Below are positions 9,136-17,942 of a stretch of 35,610 bases of DNA, piece by piece. Every line of letters begins with the position of its first letter. Position 1 is the first letter of the stretch. Source of the DNA: Weissella confusa. GTDB taxonomy: Bacteria > Bacillota > Bacilli > Lactobacillales > Lactobacillaceae. A model generated the notes under the pieces. That model saw nothing but the letters and a program-made list of their open reading frames with translations, made no database searches and was not told the DNA's origin. Location of the stretch: the NCBI GenBank assembly GCA_014332815.1, contig JACSZT010000023.1, positions 1 to 35,610 of the forward strand, written 5' to 3'. The position numbers were made by a program, and so were the translations under genes.

Positions 9136-11223
9136 ATGAAAAAAGGAGTTACGGTGGCGGTTTATGCTATTACGTTAATCATAGCTTTGTACCTTGACTT
9201 GTTTGTTACAGGTGCATTCATGGGATTGGCAAAGTATAAACTAGCAGTCATGGATCACATATCTACAATTTTAGCGAATCAGTTAGCACACCCGATTCAT
9301 GAGATGAGCTTATATATTGCAACGAAGAATCCAATATTCATTATTCTAGGAATAGCAATTTTGCTATACGTGGCTTATATTGCTTTGAAATCAACAGCTA
9401 AGAACGCTAGTTGGAAAACAGCCGATACTGATACTCACGGAAGTGCAACGTGGGGGAGCTTAAAAGAGTTGGCAAATCATTATTTTGTCGAGACACCAAA
9501 GGAGTTGTTGGATTCTTTGAAAAAGAGTTTTGAAGGGGAATATACCCGCAACGGAACAATTCTAGGAATCGTCAACAATAAGGTGTTGTACCAAAATAAT
9601 TCAACGAAACCCAATCGAAACGTTTTCGTTGTAGGTGGTCCGGGGTCTTACAAGACACAATCAGTCGTAATCACAAACTTATTGAACGAAAAAAATAACA
9701 GTATTGTCGTAACTGATCCGAAAGGGGAACTTTACGAGCAAACTGCTATGATTAAGTCAAAACAAGGTTATGAAGTTCACGTTGTTAATTTTGCGAACAT
9801 GGCACATTCAGACCGGTTCAACCCGTTTGATTATATTGAACGAGACGTACAAGCAGAAGCAGTCGCTACTAACATTGTTAAGTCTGAAAACAAAGAAGGT
9901 AAGCAGGACGTTTGGTTTAGCACACAGCGCCAATTGTTGAAAGCCTTAATCTTATACGTGCGAGAAGAGCGAGAGCCAGCACAGCGCAATTTAGGCGGGG
10001 TTATCAAGGTTCTACAACAGAATGACGTTGAACCAGAAGAAGGCGAAGTAGACAGCCCACTGGATAAATTATTCTTACGATTAGGTATGGAAAGTCAAGC
10101 ACGCCGAGCCTATGAATTAGGTTTTAAAAAGGCAAAGGGAGACATGAAAGCTAGTATCATATCAAGTTTACTTGCGACATTGAGCAAGTTTACTGATAAC
10201 GAAGTATCAGCATTTACCGAAACGTCAGACTTTGACTTAAAAGATATTGGTAATAAGAAAATTGCACTTTACGTTATTATCCCTGTTATGGACGATACGT
10301 ATGAGAGTTTTATCAATTTGTTTTTCACGCAACTATTTGACGCCCTTTACAAAACAGCGTCTGATAATGGCGCTCACTTGAAAAATGAAGTGGACTTTAT
10401 CCTTGATGAGTTCGTCAATTTAGGACATTTTCCAAAGTATGAAGAATTTTTAGCAACTTGTCGTGGATATGGAATTGGCGTGACAACAATCGTACAAACC
10501 ATTACCCAGTTGCAAGACAAATACGGTAAAGAGAAAGCTGAAAGTATCTTAGGTAATCACGCCGTTAAGATTCTTTTGAACGCCGCTAATGACGTTACAG
10601 CAAAGTATTTTAGCGAGTTACTAGGTAAGTCAACGGTTAAGGTTGAGACGGGTAGTGAAAGCACTAGTCACAGCAAAGAAACCAGCACGAGTAAGTCAGA
10701 TAGTTACAGTTACACCAGCCGTTCATTGATGACGTCTGATGAGATTATTCGAATGCCCGACAATCAAAGTGTGTTGATATTTAGTAATCAACGCCCCTTG
10801 ATCGCCAAGAAGGCTTTTCAATTTGAGTTGTTCCCAAATATCGCCGGCAAAGAAAAACTTGAACAGAATGCTTATGTGGGACAGCAGGACGCAACCCAAA
10901 AAGCACGGATTGAACGCTTGAATCAAGAGTGGAAAGCAATTGTGGAAGAACGCAAGCACCCAAAGGATTCACAAGAATCAACTGAATCACAAAATGATTC
11001 AGCAGAACCAGCAGAACAACAAACTGATTCAAGTACCGACAATTCAAAAGAAGTTACGGATAGTAACGACAAGGCTACTGAAACATCTGTTAAAGCAGAT
11101 AAACCAGTGCGTGGGTCAGCTAATAAGGTTAAAGAATCAGCAGATGATTTGCCAATGGACGAGGATTCATTTGAAGACGAATGGATAGAAACAGTCAGTG
11201 ACGATGAAGTTGGTTCAGTCTAA
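9136..11223 (+). CDS. trsK: VirD4-type coupling protein (TrsK)
   Basis: A 695-residue coupling ATPase that delivers the relaxase-DNA complex to the secretion channel. Two N-terminal membrane segments lie at about 7-30 and 70-90. Walker A is GGPGSYKT (167-174) and Walker B is FILDEFVNLG with Asp424-Glu425; TDPKGELYE after the P-loop is also typical of TraG/VirD4 proteins. The last 110 residues are low-complexity and rich in Ser, Glu, Gln and Asp, ending in an acidic tail. That tail is probably disordered and could contact the relaxosome. It follows the thioredoxin gene by three bases and ends the first transfer unit. Confidence 0.95.
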   Translation: MKKGVTVAVYAITLIIALYLDLFVTGAFMGLAKYKLAVMDHISTILANQLAHPIHEMSLYIATKNPIFIILGIAILLYVAYIALKSTAKNASWKTADTDTHGSATWGSLKELANHYFVETPKELLDSLKKSFEGEYTRNGTILGIVNNKVLYQNNSTKPNRNVFVVGGPGSYKTQSVVITNLLNEKNNSIVVTDPKGELYEQTAMIKSKQGYEVHVVNFANMAHSDRFNPFDYIERDVQAEAVATNIVKSENKEGKQDVWFSTQRQLLKALILYVREEREPAQRNLGGVIKVLQQNDVEPEEGEVDSPLDKLFLRLGMESQARRAYELGFKKAKGDMKASIISSLLATLSKFTDNEVSAFTETSDFDLKDIGNKKIALYVIIPVMDDTYESFINLFFTQLFDALYKTASDNGAHLKNEVDFILDEFVNLGHFPKYEEFLATCRGYGIGVTTIVQTITQLQDKYGKEKAESILGNHAVKILLNAANDVTAKYFSELLGKSTVKVETGSESTSHSKETSTSKSDSYSYTSRSLMTSDEIIRMPDNQSVLIFSNQRPLIAKKAFQFELFPNIAGKEKLEQNAYVGQQDATQKARIERLNQEWKAIVEERKHPKDSQESTESQNDSAEPAEQQTDSSTDNSKEVTDSNDKATETSVKADKPVRGSANKVKESADDLPMDEDSFEDEWIETVSDDEVGSV

Positions 11224-11245
11224 ACTTGCTAAAAGTCGTAATCAT

Positions 11246-11264
11246 TGCACACTAGTGCTATAAT
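11246..11264 (+). promoter_or_regulatory. Promoter and operator of the second transfer unit
   Basis: TGCAC-ACTA-GTGC (11246-11258) is followed immediately by TATAAT (11259-11264), giving the extended -10 TGCTATAAT. The dyad has the same core and 4-base spacing as the operator at 1288-1299, so one regulator may control both units. It lies 24 bases upstream of the RHH gene, the likely repressor. Confidence 0.68.
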
Positions 11265-11287
11265 ATAACTAATAAATGGAGATAAAA

Positions 11288-11458
11288 ATGGTCACTAATA
11301 AGAAGCGAATGACAATCTCATTGTCTGATAGTGTTGTGGATCTACTAGTAGCAGCGGAAAACAAAATGGGATTATCAAAGTCAGCAATTATCAGCGTAGC
11401 ATTGAACGAGTGGGCAACTAATCACCCTGAAAACGTGGAAAAGAAGGGAAATGAATAA
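11288..11458 (+). CDS. Ribbon-helix-helix (CopG/ArtA-type) repressor
   Basis: A 56-residue protein with the N-terminal strand KKRMTISLSD and two helices (VVDLLVAAENKMGLSKSAII), the ribbon-helix-helix fold of CopG, MetJ and the pSK41 transfer regulator ArtA. It should bind DNA as a dimer at a short inverted repeat, and a suitable dyad overlaps its own promoter. An ATG at 11276 is in frame, but 11288 is preferred because GGAGAT lies just upstream of it. The stop overlaps the next start (TAATG). Confidence 0.85.
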   Translation: MVTNKKRMTISLSDSVVDLLVAAENKMGLSKSAIISVALNEWATNHPENVEKKGNE

Positions 11459-11841
11459 TGAATATCAATAAGAAAATGGCGGGAGCTATTGCAACTGCAC
11501 TAGTCGTGTTAGGTGGCGTTGGTGTTGGAATTACGGTACACAATAACTCATTAGCAAATCAACTGCAAAATCATAAGTGGAATCTGATTCAAGATTCGCA
11601 AAGTTATCCAACACAATTTAAGAAAACTAAGATGATTGCACATTCAGCCATTGTGGACGTATCTTTGGACTATAAATTAGAAAAGGATAATGGTAAACAA
11701 TACATTATTTTGTCAGATTCAGATATAAAGAACCAAAAATATACTATTTCAAAAAGTGATGATGGATATATCATTAAGCCAGCTAACAAGGTAGCAAAAG
11801 CAGACCATTCATTTGGCGGTTTTGAATTGATTGAGAGATAG
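11458..11841 (+). CDS. Small exported or anchored protein of the transfer unit
   Basis: A 127-residue protein I do not recognise. Residues 7-27 form a hydrophobic segment (AGAIATALVVLGGVGVGITV), either an uncleaved signal or anchor. The rest is hydrophilic with alternating strands, so it should lie outside the membrane. No cysteine of a lipobox is present. It overlaps the RHH gene by one base and precedes the VirB6-like gene by three bases. A structural or surface-exclusion role is possible but not shown. Confidence 0.65.
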   Translation: MNINKKMAGAIATALVVLGGVGVGITVHNNSLANQLQNHKWNLIQDSQSYPTQFKKTKMIAHSAIVDVSLDYKLEKDNGKQYIILSDSDIKNQKYTISKSDDGYIIKPANKVAKADHSFGGFELIER

Positions 11842-11844
11842 ATT

Positions 11845-12681
11845 ATGGCAGATTCTATTGGAAACGCAATAAACAAATGGATTGGTAGTCTTCTTAAAGA
11901 CGTTATTAAGTGGATAATAGGTATTCTCAAAGCAACTGTTGGTTTGATAGATGATAATATGAACCAAGTCGGTGTATACTATGCCCTATTTTTAGGGGTG
12001 GCATTATCTTTGATGATTGCCGTAGTTTTGGCACGTGTTATATCAACACTATTAAAACAAGCTGATGATACAACTGATGTGACGTGGGCTAATATCGTAA
12101 TGGACGCTATTAAGGCGTCAATGTCTATACCGATCATGGTATTTATTCAAGGTTTTTTGCTTAGATCAGTCACGATACCACTATTAAAATTCAGTTTTGC
12201 AGAAAGTCAGGGACTAACTTTTAAGGCGATTGAACATGCTAGTAAAGTAGCCACTGGAAGTGGAAATGGATATGGCGAAGGTGTACCGATTCTGATTCTA
12301 TTGTTCTTTGCCGTGGTGATTGTAGTATTTTTCATCAAGATTGGTATATTCATGGCAGATATAGCCTTCTTTAACATCTCAATCCCTATTGTTGGGGTAA
12401 GCATTGCGTCAGAGAATTTTGAATATGCCAGCACTTGGTGGAAGAAGTTGTTGTATTTAAACCTAACAATCATTGCACAAAGCATTGCTATGTCGCTTAT
12501 GGTAGCCAGTTTCACTTTGCTAGATAAGGGTTGGGGCTACTTAGCATTTACCATTGGTTTCGGTGTCTTAACTATTAAAGCGCCAACAATTCTACAAGAC
12601 CTATGGCAATCAACTGGAACTGGTAAATCAACAGTTTCAACCGGTATGAGAATGGCGTCAATGGCATTGATGAGACGCTAA
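11845..12681 (+). CDS. trsL: VirB6-like polytopic membrane protein (TrsL)
   Basis: A 278-residue protein with about five or six membrane segments (near 45-67, 92-112, 148-170, 172-192, 205-225 and 228-248) after an amphipathic N-terminus. Size, membrane content and position next to the coupling-protein unit match TraL/TrsL of pSK41-type clusters, the functional counterpart of VirB6, which forms the inner-membrane part of the channel. The ribosome site is weak (GAGAGAT), so translation is probably coupled to the preceding gene. Confidence 0.78.
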   Translation: MADSIGNAINKWIGSLLKDVIKWIIGILKATVGLIDDNMNQVGVYYALFLGVALSLMIAVVLARVISTLLKQADDTTDVTWANIVMDAIKASMSIPIMVFIQGFLLRSVTIPLLKFSFAESQGLTFKAIEHASKVATGSGNGYGEGVPILILLFFAVVIVVFFIKIGIFMADIAFFNISIPIVGVSIASENFEYASTWWKKLLYLNLTIIAQSIAMSLMVASFTLLDKGWGYLAFTIGFGVLTIKAPTILQDLWQSTGTGKSTVSTGMRMASMALMRR

Positions 12682-12708
12682 ATAAAGTTAGTATAAGGAG
12701 TATGAACC

Positions 12709-14901
12709 ATGACAACAGTTATTCTTGCAGAGAAACCCAGTCAAGCTCGTTCATACGTTGAAGCATTTGTTAATAGTCATAAAGAACAGGGTTACTATGT
12801 AGTTAGTGACCCTGTTTTGCTAGACAAAACTAATGTTACGTATGGGTTTGGTCATTTAGTCGAGTTGGCAGAACCGAAAGAATATGATCCCAAGTATGAG
12901 AAGTGGGCAATCGAAAATTTGCCGATATTACCAGAATCATACAAGTTCAAAGTTTCGAGCGATAAAAAAGCGCAATTTAACATCGTTAAAAAGTTGGTAG
13001 CAGAAGCGGATAACATAGTCGTAGCAACCGACAGTGACCGTGAAGGCGAGAATATTGCGTGGTCTATCTTAACTCAAACCGGAATTGACTTGAAAAGTAA
13101 AACAATCAAGCGCTTGTGGATCAACTCACTGGAAAAAGAAGCGATATTAGACGGGTTTAGGAATCTTAAAAATGGGTGGGATTATTACCCAGCATATAAG
13201 GAAGCTCAAACTAGACAGATTAGCGATTGGTTAGTTGGAATCAACGGCAGTCAATTGTATACCTTGTTGATGAATTCAAAAGGAATTAAAGGGACTTTCT
13301 CAATAGGACGAGTTCAGACACCAACCCTATATTTAATCTATAAACGAGAGCAAGAAGTCCAAAATTTCAGACCTACGCCGTTTATAGATATAAATGCAGA
13401 AATTTTGGCAGACGGTCAAAAATTCGTCGCAAAATTAGACCCATACAAGCGATTTTTGGAACAAAATCAGCTAGATACATTCATGGAGTACAACGGCGCT
13501 CATATAGGCTCACAAGGCGGTTTAATAAAGGGTGTTGAGAAAAACAGCAAAAAAACAGCCAGCCCACGCCTTTTTTCGCTATCTACACTGCAAAGTGAGA
13601 TTAACAAGCGTTATCATGCCAGTGCAAGTGAAGTATTGAGTGCCATGCAAAAATTGTATGAATCAAAGCTGCTTACTTATCCGAGAACCGACAGCAATTA
13701 TATTACTGAACAAGAATACGAGTGTTTGCTGAATAATTTGGAACGGTATAAAGAGTTATCGTTTATTGATAGTCAGTTAGAATTTAATAACACACAACCA
13801 GATTCACGTCATGTGAATGGTAAAAAAGTACAAGAACACCATGCCATTATCATGACCAAAACGATACCTAAACCGGACGTGTTGGATAGTTTATCAACCT
13901 TAGAACGTCAGATATACGAAGTCGTGGTACGAAATACATTGGCAATGTTTATGCCACCTTACCAATATCAAGAGACAGTTATCACAGTAGCAGTGGGTAA
14001 GCTCACTTTTAAAGCAACTGGAAAAACACCAGTTAATCAAGGTTGGAAAGCCATTGTGGGCAAAGAAGATACGACTGATCCAGTTGATAAATCTAATCAA
14101 GATGAACAAGAATTACCGGACGTTCAAGAGAATCAACAAGTGATTGCTGATATTAAGCAAGTACAGCGTCAAACAACACCCCCAGCCCTATACACAGAAG
14201 GTACTTTAATTACAGCCATGAAAACGGCAGGTAAAACCGTAGATAATGCAGATGATGAAGTGGTGGATATTCTGAAAGAGGTTGAAGGGATTGGGACAGA
14301 AGCCACACGAGCTAATGTGATTGAGACGCTTAAAAAGCGAGCATATATTGTGACTGAAAAGAACAAGTTACATGTGACGGAACAAGGTAAGACCCTATGT
14401 CATGCCGTAGAATTACAGCCCTTATTGACGAGTGCCAAAATGACGGCGCAGTGGGAAAAAGCGTTAAAGCAAATCAGTAGAAATGAACGAACGCCAGATA
14501 ATTTTATAAGTCAGATTCAACGATTTATTCAAAAGCTAGTTGATGAAGTGCCAGCGCAAATTGGGGAAAATCAATCAGTAAATGAGCAAATTGATAAGCA
14601 AATATCCATGCAAGCAAAGGAAGAAGAAGACAGTTACATTGTGGCATGTAAACAATGTGGCGTAGGACATATTGTCGATAAGAAAACGTTTTATGGTTGC
14701 ACGAATTACAAGGGCGACAATCCATGTAATTTTACTTTGCCGAAGAAATGGAGTGGTAAGACGCTAGGGAAAACAGCGATAAAGCAACTAGTAGAAACCG
14801 GTGAAACCAGCGTTATAAAGGGATTTAAGAGCAAAAAAACAGGTAAGAGTTTTGACGCAAAATTGCAGTTAGAAAATGAAAAACTAAAATTTGAATTTTA
14901 A
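12709..14901 (+). CDS. topB: DNA topoisomerase III (TrsI/TopB type)
   Basis: A 730-residue type IA topoisomerase that would resolve plasmid intermediates during transfer or replication. The TOPRIM domain has Glu9 in LAEKPSQA and DSDREGE at residues 108-114. The catalytic tyrosine is Tyr324 in LLTYPRTDSNY, close to Tyr328 of E. coli TopB. SIGRVQTPTL is the conserved type IA motif. The C-terminal part carries a four-cysteine zinc-ribbon-like stretch (CKQCG ... YGC ... NPC). An AAGGAG site lies upstream. Such an enzyme is a regular member of pSK41/pMRC01-type transfer clusters. Confidence 0.95.
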   Translation: MTTVILAEKPSQARSYVEAFVNSHKEQGYYVVSDPVLLDKTNVTYGFGHLVELAEPKEYDPKYEKWAIENLPILPESYKFKVSSDKKAQFNIVKKLVAEADNIVVATDSDREGENIAWSILTQTGIDLKSKTIKRLWINSLEKEAILDGFRNLKNGWDYYPAYKEAQTRQISDWLVGINGSQLYTLLMNSKGIKGTFSIGRVQTPTLYLIYKREQEVQNFRPTPFIDINAEILADGQKFVAKLDPYKRFLEQNQLDTFMEYNGAHIGSQGGLIKGVEKNSKKTASPRLFSLSTLQSEINKRYHASASEVLSAMQKLYESKLLTYPRTDSNYITEQEYECLLNNLERYKELSFIDSQLEFNNTQPDSRHVNGKKVQEHHAIIMTKTIPKPDVLDSLSTLERQIYEVVVRNTLAMFMPPYQYQETVITVAVGKLTFKATGKTPVNQGWKAIVGKEDTTDPVDKSNQDEQELPDVQENQQVIADIKQVQRQTTPPALYTEGTLITAMKTAGKTVDNADDEVVDILKEVEGIGTEATRANVIETLKKRAYIVTEKNKLHVTEQGKTLCHAVELQPLLTSAKMTAQWEKALKQISRNERTPDNFISQIQRFIQKLVDEVPAQIGENQSVNEQIDKQISMQAKEEEDSYIVACKQCGVGHIVDKKTFYGCTNYKGDNPCNFTLPKKWSGKTLGKTAIKQLVETGETSVIKGFKSKKTGKSFDAKLQLENEKLKFEF

Positions 14902-14915
14902 GGGGGAAATAATAA

Positions 14916-15488
14916 ATGTTGGCGTTATCTATTTATGTTATGGTCACAGTGGTCTATTGGGGGAAGTGTATTTGGACAAAGCGAAAAAGTTTTGGTACAA
15001 ACTTTAAAAATGGCGATGAGTCAGTGACGGCTTTCTTCAAAACAATATCTAAGATGTATTTAAAAAATGAAAAATTAAGAAAAAGTATAAATCTAATTTT
15101 CAATGCAATCATGAAATTAAATTTAGCAATTTTAGTCAATACTGTCGTTTACTATGTTGCTGTATATGTGCCTGGTAAAAAAGAAAACACTGCATGGGAA
15201 ATAATTGTTTTAGGGTCTTTACTGTCAATTGTCGTAGATTACATTCTGCTAATAGCCTTGGAACGTGACCTAGATAAAGAAGAACATGCAATATTAAAAA
15301 ATTTCATAGACGCTTTAATGCAATTAAGTGTTCTGATAACGCTAATAGCAGGTCTAATAAATCTTAAAACTAACGGATCAGCATTAGTGACTATATTATA
15401 TGTATTACCAGCACTAATATCCTATAAATATCAGTTAAAGAGGTTTGATAAAGAGAAGGAGAACAAAAAAGAAAATGAAGAAGACTAA
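14916..15488 (+). CDS. Unrecognised polytopic membrane protein
   Basis: A 190-residue protein with about five hydrophobic segments (near 1-18, 66-86, 94-114, 132-150 and 153-170) and a highly charged Lys/Glu tail. It is preceded by AGGGGG and follows the topoisomerase gene by 14 bases, so it is probably the last gene of that transcript. I do not recognise the family. A role in entry exclusion or in host membrane stress is possible from position alone. Confidence 0.6.
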   Translation: MLALSIYVMVTVVYWGKCIWTKRKSFGTNFKNGDESVTAFFKTISKMYLKNEKLRKSINLIFNAIMKLNLAILVNTVVYYVAVYVPGKKENTAWEIIVLGSLLSIVVDYILLIALERDLDKEEHAILKNFIDALMQLSVLITLIAGLINLKTNGSALVTILYVLPALISYKYQLKRFDKEKENKKENEED

Positions 15489-15507
15489 CCGCCCGTTGGT
15501 TGGTAGC

Positions 15508-15560
15508 ACTCAATAGTAGTGTTTATATTCCGAAACCGAATATAAACACTACTATTGAGT
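15508..15560. repeat. Perfect 23-bp inverted repeat with 7-base loop
   Basis: Arms 15508-15530 and 15538-15560 are exact reverse complements (ACTCAATAGTAGTGTTTATA...), with CGAAACC between them. No T-tract follows, so it is not an ordinary terminator. It stands 37 bases before the 71-residue gene that precedes the ArdC-like gene. A double-stranded operator, an RNA hairpin, or a single-strand hairpin promoter used as DNA enters a recipient are all possible. Confidence 0.85.
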
Positions 15561-15597
15561 AGACTTATGAATACAATGATTAAAAAGGAGAAGAACA

Positions 15598-15813
15598 ATG
15601 GCAAGTTATACAGAAGTTTTGGCGAGTGAGTTACCAATTTTAGATGATAAGGGAAATTACTACTACTTAAACGAAGTAGCGGGTAAAGGAGAATATATCA
15701 AAGTTGGTTGGCAACAATCAGGAACCGAATATATTGCGCTATATGGAACTGAAAAAATTAACCTTTCAATCACAGACGATTTAGTAGACATTATTGAAGA
15801 CGAGCAGGTGTAG
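15598..15813 (+). CDS. Small acidic protein ahead of the ArdC-like gene
   Basis: A 71-residue acidic protein of unknown family with no membrane segment. It has several short strands (IKVGWQQSGTEYIALYG) and ends in Asp/Glu. AAAAGGAG lies before its ATG. It stops three bases before the ArdC/LtrC-like gene and is almost certainly co-transcribed with it, downstream of the 23-bp palindrome. A partner or small inhibitor in the antirestriction and leading-region set is a guess from context. Confidence 0.65.
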   Translation: MASYTEVLASELPILDDKGNYYYLNEVAGKGEYIKVGWQQSGTEYIALYGTEKINLSITDDLVDIIEDEQV

Positions 15814-15816
15814 GAG

Positions 15817-17637
15817 ATGGTAAATAAGCAAGAATCCGAAGCATGGAAGCAAAAGTTAATTGATGACGCTGAACAAGAAATTTTGAATCTAACTGATAGT
15901 GACAAGTTTAAAGAGTATTTGACGACACTATCAAAATTCAGTTATTACAGCCAACGAAACATCAATATGGTCCACTCACAAAACCCAGACGCTACTTTGA
16001 TAGCAGGTTTTAAAAAGTGGCAAAGTGACTTTAATAGAACGGTCAATAAGGGCGAAAAGTCTATGCGTATCTTAGCCCCTATGATTAAGAAACTAACACC
16101 AGAAGAGCAGATTAAACACAATACAATAGCCGATTCTAAAATTGTTGGATATAGATATGTACCGGTTTTTGACATCTCACAAACCAGCGGCGATCCAGTG
16201 CTAACTGCTCATGATTTTGTTAGTGAGAATTTAAAAGACACGACAAATGTAGACCGCCTTTATACTGAATTCAAAGCATATTTAAATGATAATACTGATT
16301 TAAATGTAAGCGAGCGCCCACTAGCAGAATTGAATCAAGCCAAAGGATATTTTAGACCTTCAACAAATGAAATTGTTATAGGTGGAGACGAACCTAACAG
16401 CGTTCTTAAATTAAAAACGCTTTATCATGAGTACGCTCATAGTCAATTGCACGGGTTGAATGCAGAATTTGCTAATAGACCACGCCAGTTTAAAGAAACG
16501 CAAGCCGAAGCGGTTGGTTATGTTGCTATGAAGAATTTGGGTATTGATACCAAAGAGTATTCATTGGGTTATGTTGCAACGTGGGCGCAGGATAAAGAAG
16601 TCATTAAAAGTGCTATTGCAGAGATACACGAAGTAAGTAGCAAAACCATTGATATTAGTAATGAATTAGTTGAGAAACTAGACTTGAATTTGGAAAATGA
16701 ACAAGTTCAAAATAAAGACCAAAATCTAAGTGATGATTTAGAATCAGTCGCCGAAGAACATCTAATCGTTAAGGCGGACAGTGCCGTAGAAGCCGTTCAG
16801 AAGCTATATAACAACGATTTAGAGAGTGCTATACAAGATACTTTTACGTTGTCAGATAATCTATCAGAAGAAGAGAAACAAACGTATCTCACAACATCTG
16901 ATTGGGAAGACGTTGTTAATATTGAGCGCTCAAATAACGCTTTGAATTATCTAGGTAATGGTTTGTATAGCGATGAATATCTTGTTCCTGATTTAGATAA
17001 CCCTTATCAAGAAAACACTAGAATTTTGAACCAAAATGTTAATCGACAAGTGGAAGCAGTACCCGAATCAGATATTAAAATTGCAGATTATGCAACGGGT
17101 ACAATTGACGGACAAAGTATTGATATAACGGACGTTGACTACTTTTCTGAAAAGCCCTTTGAAGGCTTTGATTTAAGGCAAGCCAGCGATATTGAAATCA
17201 AGGCACTAGCATATAATTTATTAGCACAAAGCAAAGACACTGTGGATCAAATAGCGACAATGAATGAATCAGATGAAGAATTGTCATATTGGCAGAATGA
17301 TTATGACAACGAAAAAGAATCATACACAATCATTGCTGATGAACTGCAATCACGGGGCATTAAAGTCCCTGATAAGCTAGATTATTTTGATAATCGAGAT
17401 TCTTTTGAACGATTAAAAGCAAATATAGCAAACGAAGTGAATAACCAGTCGAATAACCTAACTCAAACAACGCCAGAAACAGCGCAAAACAAGCCTTCAA
17501 AGCCTGTTTTGAATCAGACAGCTAATAGTACGGAAGACATCAACAAGGGCATACAGTACGAAATGAAGCGTATTGCAAGCGATAATGACATCAAGCCAAC
17601 GATTCAACGCTCACAATCTAGTGAACAAAGTTTATAA
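15817..17637 (+). CDS. ltrC: ArdC/LtrC-like protein: ssDNA-binding domain plus HExxH metallopeptidase-like domain
   Basis: A 606-residue protein. Residues 1-115 match the ArdC N-terminal ssDNA-binding type (FSYYSQRNINMVHSQ followed by GFKKWQSDFNR). A zincin-like domain follows with HEYAH at 204-208 in YHEYAHSQLHG and a downstream KETQAEAVGYVAM giving the third ligand Glu. The C-terminal 300 residues are acidic, low in motifs and probably partly disordered. Family knowledge: ArdC protects incoming plasmid DNA from host restriction, and LtrC homologues are common on lactococcal and lactobacillar conjugative plasmids. GGAG abuts the ATG, and AGGTG further upstream is a better spaced site. A strong terminator follows. 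Confidence 0.87.
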   Translation: MVNKQESEAWKQKLIDDAEQEILNLTDSDKFKEYLTTLSKFSYYSQRNINMVHSQNPDATLIAGFKKWQSDFNRTVNKGEKSMRILAPMIKKLTPEEQIKHNTIADSKIVGYRYVPVFDISQTSGDPVLTAHDFVSENLKDTTNVDRLYTEFKAYLNDNTDLNVSERPLAELNQAKGYFRPSTNEIVIGGDEPNSVLKLKTLYHEYAHSQLHGLNAEFANRPRQFKETQAEAVGYVAMKNLGIDTKEYSLGYVATWAQDKEVIKSAIAEIHEVSSKTIDISNELVEKLDLNLENEQVQNKDQNLSDDLESVAEEHLIVKADSAVEAVQKLYNNDLESAIQDTFTLSDNLSEEEKQTYLTTSDWEDVVNIERSNNALNYLGNGLYSDEYLVPDLDNPYQENTRILNQNVNRQVEAVPESDIKIADYATGTIDGQSIDITDVDYFSEKPFEGFDLRQASDIEIKALAYNLLAQSKDTVDQIATMNESDEELSYWQNDYDNEKESYTIIADELQSRGIKVPDKLDYFDNRDSFERLKANIANEVNNQSNNLTQTTPETAQNKPSKPVLNQTANSTEDINKGIQYEMKRIASDNDIKPTIQRSQSSEQSL

Positions 17638-17642
17638 ATAGC

Positions 17643-17672
17643 AAAAAGCCCGCACAAAGACGGGCTTTTTTT
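17643..17672 (+). terminator. Rho-independent terminator after the ArdC-like gene
   Basis: AAAAAGCCCG, an 8-base loop, then CGGGCTTTTTTT. The GC stem and T-run start six bases after the stop codon. It isolates the RNA locus downstream from transfer-operon transcription. The A-run on the left also gives weak termination on the minus strand. Confidence 0.93.
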
Positions 17673-17727
17673 GTTATAGTTAATATATTGAGTAAATAAA
17701 TTTGGTATTAAAGGCACTATAATGCAA

Positions 17728-17746
17728 CTTATTATGTTATAATAAG
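17728..17746 (+). promoter_or_regulatory. Extended -10 promoter inside a palindrome, start of the RNA locus
   Basis: The extended -10 TGTTATAAT (17735-17743) lies inside the inverted repeat CTTATTAT-gtt-ATAATAAG (17728-17746). No good -35 element is visible, as expected for an extended -10 promoter. Transcription would start near 17750 and run across the antisense RNA gene and the attenuator. A second TATAAT at 17718-17723 is possible. The palindrome suggests regulation. Confidence 0.55.
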
Positions 17747-17765
17747 TATATCAAATAACAAGTGA

Positions 17766-17856
17766 ATAAAAAAATGGCACCCGCCGGAATTGGTAGTTCC
17801 AACGAGTGCCTGTGCTAAGGATAGATAGAGTATCTTTAACACATTTATTTTTCTAT
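17766..17856 (-). ncRNA. Putative antisense RNA of about 90 nt with two stem-loops
   Basis: A minus-strand transcript from the promoter at 17863-17890 would start near 17856. It would form hairpin 1 (17822-17852: arms GTGCTAAGGATA and TATCTTTAACAC on +, with a loop of about seven bases), then a terminator hairpin (GGCAC...GTGCC, 17776-17820) followed by a U-rich tail (ATTTTTTTAT on minus). It lies wholly antisense to the leader of the + transcript starting near 17750. Two hairpins, about 90 nt and countertranscription are the features of plasmid copy-number RNAs (RNAI, RNAIII of pIP501) and type I antitoxins. No Fst-like toxin ORF is found here, so control of a plasmid replication or maintenance RNA is the better guess. 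Confidence 0.68.
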
Positions 17857-17862
17857 AAGTCT

Positions 17863-17890
17863 ATTATACTAGGTTTATAGGAAAGTTCAA
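17863..17890 (-). promoter_or_regulatory. Strong minus-strand promoter for the antisense RNA
   Basis: Read on the minus strand: TTGAAC (17885-17890), a 16-base spacer, and the perfect -10 TATAAT (17863-17868). It is among the best consensus promoters in the window, which fits a constitutively expressed antisense RNA. Confidence 0.75.
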
Positions 17891-17942
17891 CAAGATAATG
17901 TCAGGAACAGTCCATAAACATGGATATTCAAAAGACAATACC

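Noticed and set aside
17775..17819. 14-codon ORF beginning ATGGCACCC within the antisense target
   Set aside because: No ribosome site, and it coincides with the terminator hairpin of the antisense RNA, which explains the conserved-looking bases better.
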